64,000 nucleotides of DNA from Polaribacter sp. ALD11 (GTDB lineage: Bacteria > Bacteroidota > Bacteroidia > Flavobacteriales > Flavobacteriaceae), in the NCBI RefSeq assembly GCF_002831685.1, contig NZ_CP025119.1, forward strand, positions 1,151,001 to 1,215,000. The letters are read 5' to 3'. The position numbers and the translations under genes are program-made. Numbering within the stretch: position 1 is the first letter of the stretch; each line of letters opens with the position of its first letter. Below, piece by piece: positions 63,605 to 64,000 of the stretch. The notes under the pieces are model-generated. The model was not told where the DNA came from. It searched no databases and worked only from the letters and a program-made list of their open reading frames with translations.

Positions 63605-64000
63605 TTAAGCTGCCGTACCAGAGCCTAAATACAAACTGTTTGATACTTGTGTACCATCGGCAGAAACAAACGCCATAAATAGCTCTACTGTATCTCCTGC
63701 ATAGGTATTTGGTATTGTAACCACTTGCGAACCTACAGTTCTATCAGCACCATCCAAAATAGAAATTGATTCTTTTTTGCTCGGATTATAAACCAATACC
63801 ATTGCTTTGTCAGTCGTATTTGCATTGCCTTCTGCTGAGTTATCATCCCAATCAAAACTTACTTGTCCTGCTGTTGTTAAATCGGTTATACCATTCAATA
63901 CACTAGATAAAGAACCCCTACTCAATAAAGCTAAAGAATAATCAATCGTGAAGTTAGGTGCAATTCCTCCTACCGCATTATTTAACACATAAGACATTGC
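63605..64000 (-). CDS. DUF6266 family protein (5' end beyond the window)
   Basis: The frame stays open to the window edge, so only the C-terminal 132 residues are seen. NFTIDYSLALLSRGSLSSVL, VSFDWDDNSAEGNANTTDKA, MVLVYNPSKKESISI and VELFMAFVSADGTQVSNSLYLG are the DUF6266 hallmarks. These proteins of Bacteroidota are of unknown function and often occur in multicopy. It marks the return to chromosomal genes. Confidence 0.75.
   Translation of the reverse strand, partial: AMSYVLNNAVGGIAPNFTIDYSLALLSRGSLSSVLNGITDLTTAGQVSFDWDDNSAEGNANTTDKAMVLVYNPSKKESISILDGADRTVGSQVVTIPNTYAGDTVELFMAFVSADGTQVSNSLYLGSGTAA

Overview
The window is AT-rich (by eye about 30% GC) chromosomal DNA from a member of the Bacteroidota, most likely a marine Flavobacteriaceae of the Polaribacter/Tenacibaculum kind. 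The evidence is the gliding gene gldG, the lineage-typical families (DUF2911, DUF2807 head-GIN, DUF3822, DUF6266, the GlmU-like bifunctional protein, Pr6Pr), and promoters of the Bacteroidota type TTTG-N19-TAnnTTTG upstream of a ClC channel, pyrG, an HU gene and a tRNA.

Region 1 (1-39,550) is ordinary core genome. In order it holds: gldG (5' cut by the window edge), a Rossmann reductase, a DUF2911 protein, a ClC channel, an HPP membrane protein, an ECF sigma/anti-sigma/beta-rich surface protein operon, GlmU-like, a thioesterase, carB, rpmH (only 53 codons), pyrG, yidC, a cysteine desulfurase, an Smr protein, an ArsC-like phosphatase, two PPK2 kinases, an LpxR-like protein, a RecD-like helicase, a DUF3822 protein with rsmD, a MoxR ATPase, three consecutive SurA/PpiC-type proteins, a DUF493 protein, an AAA_28 protein with recQ and fmt, HU, YqgE, an aminotransferase class IV, a START-like protein and tRNA-Met(CAT).

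Region 2 (about 39,600-63,430) is the striking part: a chromosomal integron-like cassette array. A tyrosine recombinase (40,207-41,364) is followed 34 bases later by about 31 head-to-tail cassettes over 22 kb, separated by 30 complete attC-like sites of 123-135 bases. Every cassette obeys the integron rule: the 6-9 bases after the crossover GTT at its start are the reverse complement of the bases before AACACC at its own end. Outer stems of the sites covary between sites. All coding cassettes (21) read in the + direction. They encode small lipoproteins, membrane proteins, DUF proteins, HEPN- and AbiJ-like proteins (possible anti-phage functions) and unknowns. Ten cassettes have no credible ORF; seven of these are copies of one roughly 0.45-kb non-coding family and the others share its iterated GCGGAATT motif. 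The recombinase appears to lack the extra domain that defines classical IntI and lies co-directional with its cassettes, so this is either a divergent integron lineage or an independently assembled integron-like system.

Region 3 (63,430-64,000) returns to chromosomal sequence, with a bidirectional terminator and the 3' part of a DUF6266 protein gene on the minus strand.
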